Source of the DNA: Streptomyces sp. AcH 505
GTDB lineage: Bacteria > Actinomycetota > Actinomycetes > Streptomycetales > Streptomycetaceae
Direction: 5' to 3'
Length of the DNA stretch: 34,771 nt
Assembly: GCF_000818175.1 (NCBI RefSeq)
Contig: NZ_JTIY01000001.1
Location: forward strand, 6,657,879-6,692,649
In this document: positions 32,708 to 34,771 of the stretch, piece by piece
Layout of the letters: every line of letters starts with the position of its first letter
Numbering within the stretch: position 1 is the stretch's first letter
The notes under the pieces: model-generated
The model's input: the letters and a program-made list of their open reading frames with translations, nothing else
What the model was told of the DNA's origin: nothing
The model's database searches: none
Program-made: the position numbers and the translations under genes

Positions 32708-32768
32708 CAGGCGCGCGGGCGGGCGCGGACGGACAACCGAGAGCGGGGGAAGGCCCGGTGACGATCCG

Positions 32769-33902
32769 TCAGCCGGTCGCCACCAGGGCCTGCGGACCCC
32801 GCGCCCTGCCCTCGGCGTCCCGCTTGGCCACCTCTTCGCGCACCAGCGGAATGACATACCTGCCGAAGTCGATCGCGTCACCCAGCAGGTCGTAGCCACG
32901 GGCGGAGAGGATGTCCACACCGAGGTCGTAGTAGTCGAGCAGCGCCTGCGCCACCGTCTCCGGCGTCCCCACCAGGGCGTTGGAGTTACCGGCGCCCCCG
33001 GTGGCGGCCGCGGTCGGCGTCCACAGCGCCCGGTCGTACCGCTCGCCCTGCTGGGCGATGGACAGCAGCCGCTGCGACCCGGTGTTCTCCGGGGCGCCGC
33101 GCCGGTGATGGCGCACCACCGTCGCGTCGCCCTGCTCCTTGCGGGCCTTGATGGTGTCCACCGTGCGGTGCGCCTTCTCCCAGGCCAGCTCCTCGGTCGG
33201 CGCGATGATCGGCCGGAAGGCGACCTGGATACGGGGGGCCGTGGTGCGCCCGGCGGCGAGCGCCGCGGCCTTCACCCGCTCGATCTGCTCAGCGGTGCGC
33301 TCCAGCGGTTCGCCCCACAGGCAGTAGATGTCCGCCTCCGCGCCGCCCGCCTCGTACGCCGCGTCCGACGATCCGCCGAACGACACGTCGGGCCTGGGCT
33401 GTTGGACGGGAAAGACATCGCTGACGAAGTCGTGGAACCGGTAGTGCTCACCCTCGTGGTCGAACGCCTCGTGGGTGGTCCAGATCCGCTTGACCAGCTC
33501 GATGTACTCACGGGTCCGGGAGTACCGCTGGTCCTTGGTGAGGGTGTCGCCCTCACGGCCCTGCTCGTGGTCGTTGCCGCCGGTGATGAAATGTACGGTC
33601 AGCCGGCCCTCGCTGATCTGGTCCAGCGTCGCGAAGGTCTTGGCCGCGTACGTCGGGTACGAGACGTTCGGCCGGTGCGCCAGCAGGATCCGCAGCGTCT
33701 CGGTGCGTGCCGCGATGTACGCGGCGGCGGGCGCCGGGTCCGGCGATCCCGAACCGTACGCGAACAGGACCCGGTCCCAGCCGTGTTCCTCGTGGGCGCG
33801 GGCGAGCCGGAGTGTGTACTGCTTGTCGAAGGCGGCCCCCGAGCGGGCCGTGGTCTCCGATCCGTCGTTGGTGGCGGCGATGCCGAGAAACTCCACAGGC
33901 AT
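32769..33902 (-). CDS. SsuD-like alkanesulfonate monooxygenase
   Basis: 377 residues, close to the 381 of E. coli SsuD. Motifs: 'EFLGIAATNDGSE', 'LLAHRPNVSYPTYAAKTFATLDQISEGRLTVHFITGGND', 'TKDQRYSRTREYIELVKRIW', 'YDLLGDAIDFGRYVIPLVREEV'. Such enzymes use FMNH2 and O2 to desulfonate alkanesulfonates to sulfite and an aldehyde. No SsuE is adjacent; the reductase at 27096 could supply flavin. The ATG at 33902 follows AAGG; the open frame to 34154 runs over leader 5. It is transcribed leftwards behind leader 5 and converges on the GST-like gene. Confidence 0.88.
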   Translation of the reverse strand: MPVEFLGIAATNDGSETTARSGAAFDKQYTLRLARAHEEHGWDRVLFAYGSGSPDPAPAAAYIAARTETLRILLAHRPNVSYPTYAAKTFATLDQISEGRLTVHFITGGNDHEQGREGDTLTKDQRYSRTREYIELVKRIWTTHEAFDHEGEHYRFHDFVSDVFPVQQPRPDVSFGGSSDAAYEAGGAEADIYCLWGEPLERTAEQIERVKAAALAAGRTTAPRIQVAFRPIIAPTEELAWEKAHRTVDTIKARKEQGDATVVRHHRRGAPENTGSQRLLSIAQQGERYDRALWTPTAAATGGAGNSNALVGTPETVAQALLDYYDLGVDILSARGYDLLGDAIDFGRYVIPLVREEVAKRDAEGRARGPQALVATG

Positions 33903-34041
33903 GAGGAACCCTTCGCACGGCGTTGCGGGAACGGCGTCGAGAAGAAGTGGACGGGCGTGATGTGCGTGTGGGTGATCGGCAGCGTGCGCCCGGCGGGATT
34001 CAGGGAATCCGGCCCGCGACGGGGGGAACCGAGGGAGGGAA

Positions 34042-34059
34042 GGGCCGGTCAGGCGGCCC
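34042..34059 (-). terminator. Hairpin after leader 5, candidate attenuator
   Basis: On the - strand GGGCCG pairs with CGGCCC (34059-34054 and 34047-34042), loop six bases, starting ten bases after the leader stop and followed by the pyrimidine tract TTCCCTCCC. The rest of the gap to 33903 has nothing I can name beyond the ribosome site. Confidence 0.5.
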
Positions 34060-34068
34060 GCTGCCGGG

Positions 34069-34146
34069 TCAGGCGCAACACGATGCGGACCACACGCGAC
34101 CGAAGTCGATGTGGTCACGGGTGACCAACGGCAGCTGTTCGTACAT
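34069..34146 (-). CDS. Leader peptide 5 (HID-type, Cys-Cys) upstream of the SsuD-like gene
   Basis: 25 codons. Contains TRDHIDFGRVWSASCC and ends one residue later, so two adjacent Cys codons lie just before the final Ala codon. On its strand TTGACT, 18 bp, TCAATT precede ATG 34146 by seven bases, suggesting a leaderless mRNA. It lies 167 nt upstream of the SsuD-like start. Attenuation function is inferred. Confidence 0.72.
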   Translation of the reverse strand: MYEQLPLVTRDHIDFGRVWSASCCA

Positions 34147-34228
34147 GCTGCCAATTGAGCACCCGACGTCGCACGAAGTCAACCGGTGCCCGCACTGTGG
34201 GCGGTGTGCCGTGGCCGACAGGCGCACC

Positions 34229-34259
34229 TTGACAGCCGGGCGGTTCGCGCGCGTACGAT
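34229..34259 (+). promoter_or_regulatory. Promoter candidate for the rightmost gene
   Basis: Perfect TTGACA (34229-34234), 19-bp spacer, TACGAT (34254-34259). The expected transcript starts at about 34266, where a 14-codon GTG ORF with Cys at residue 2 and at its end begins (34266-34310). Confidence 0.5.
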
Positions 34260-34406
34260 CGAGAGGTGTGCGGCGGCGGTGTGAACACCGCGTCGCACCG
34301 GCCGTGTTGAGGGACACGGTGCGCGTGATGACTACCGCTGCCCATGCCCCGCCGGAAGGCGCGGCGTCCGGAGCGGCCACCGACCGCACCCTCCGCCGGA
34401 GCCCTC

Positions 34407-34771
34407 ATGCCCGCGTCACCGTCCGCGTCCCCCGATGTACCGCAGCTCCTCGGCGCCCCGCGCCCCGAGCCGGGCGCCGTGTCGGTCGTCATCGTCGGCG
34501 CGGGGCCCCGGGCCACCGGACTGCTGGAGCGGATCGCGGCGAACGCGGACGAACTGTGGCCCGGGGGACGGCGGTTGGAGATCCAGCTGGTCGACCCGTA
34601 CCCGGCGGGACCCGGCCGGATCTGGCGGCACGACCAGTCACCGCTGCTGCGGATGAACTCCATGGCCGAGGACGTCACCATGTTCACGGACAGCAGCTGT
34701 GACATCGAGGGCCCGATACGGCCCGGACCCTCGCTCGCCGAATGGGCGGCCGCCGTCTCGGGGCGCGCCGC
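34407..34771 (+). CDS. FAD/NAD(P)-binding protein, 3' end outside window
   Basis: The first 121 codons of a gene that runs off the right edge. ATG 34407 has GGAG five bases upstream. The N-terminus carries 'VSVVIVGAGPRATGLLERI', the Rossmann GxGxxxTG motif of the FAD-NAD(P)-binding (NAD_binding_9) family, then 'QLVDPYPAGPGRIWRHDQSPLLRMNSMAEDVTMF', typical of that group. Related Streptomyces proteins are over 600 residues. It diverges from leader 5 and the SsuD-like gene across 260 bp. Function unknown; an oxidoreductase role is plausible. Confidence 0.82.
   Translation, partial: MPASPSASPDVPQLLGAPRPEPGAVSVVIVGAGPRATGLLERIAANADELWPGGRRLEIQLVDPYPAGPGRIWRHDQSPLLRMNSMAEDVTMFTDSSCDIEGPIRPGPSLAEWAAAVSGRA

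Noticed and set aside
1..34771. Mobile elements, tRNA genes, CRISPR arrays, replication origin
   Set aside because: No transposase or integrase motifs, cloverleaf sequences, regularly spaced repeats or DnaA-box clusters were seen.

Overview
The window is high-GC DNA with the codon habits, GTG starts, GTGA/ATGA gene overlaps and gene families of a Streptomyces-like actinomycete chromosome. No rRNA, tRNA, CRISPR array, transposase or phage gene was seen. Both ends cut through genes: the 3' part of a secreted phosphoesterase at the left and the first 121 codons of a FAD/NAD(P)-binding protein at the right.

Positions 1-10.6 kb are ordinary accessory genes: the phosphoesterase, a DUF6193-like protein, a divergent SDR/TetR pair with a tandem operator, a lipoprotein, a GNAT acetyltransferase with a CebR-like palindrome at its start, a SnoaL-like protein, and a signalling group (membrane PP2C phosphatase, CHASE3-type histidine kinase, Rcp1-like response regulator with an extra N-terminal HTH-like domain).

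From about 10.6 to 34 kb most genes concern sulfur. metX and metY (O-acetylhomoserine synthesis and sulfhydrylation) are followed by two amino-acid-type ABC importers. The first (13.6-16.4 kb, + strand) is co-directional with a MSOX-like FAD oxidase and a GNAT acetyltransferase. The second (18.4-21.3 kb, - strand) diverges from a compact + strand operon of four luciferase-like (LLM) flavin monooxygenases, a flavin reductase and a DUF1684 protein (22.2-28.4 kb). A TetR/NmrA-like pair and a MarR/EamA pair follow, then a Xi-type glutathione transferase-like gene and an SsuD-like monooxygenase. Transporter plus N-acetyltransferase plus LLM monooxygenases plus flavin reductase resembles the S-alkylcysteine/organosulfur salvage operons of Bacillus subtilis (ytm and yxe). 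The released sulfur could enter methionine through MetY.

The most striking signal is a set of five short ORFs (25-49 codons) encoding variants of one peptide motif, (S/T)RRHIDLLRVxSAxC, with a cysteine near the end. They precede the first ABC operon (13255), the second ABC operon (21580, - strand), the LLM operon (21862), the GST-like gene (31536) and the SsuD-like gene (34146, - strand). Each is followed by a GC-rich hairpin before the first structural gene. This looks like a multi-operon regulon controlled by leader-peptide attenuation, probably sensing cysteine supply. The peptide type is known as a 'putative leader peptide' in Streptomyces annotation; the clustering of five around one organosulfur island is the point of interest.
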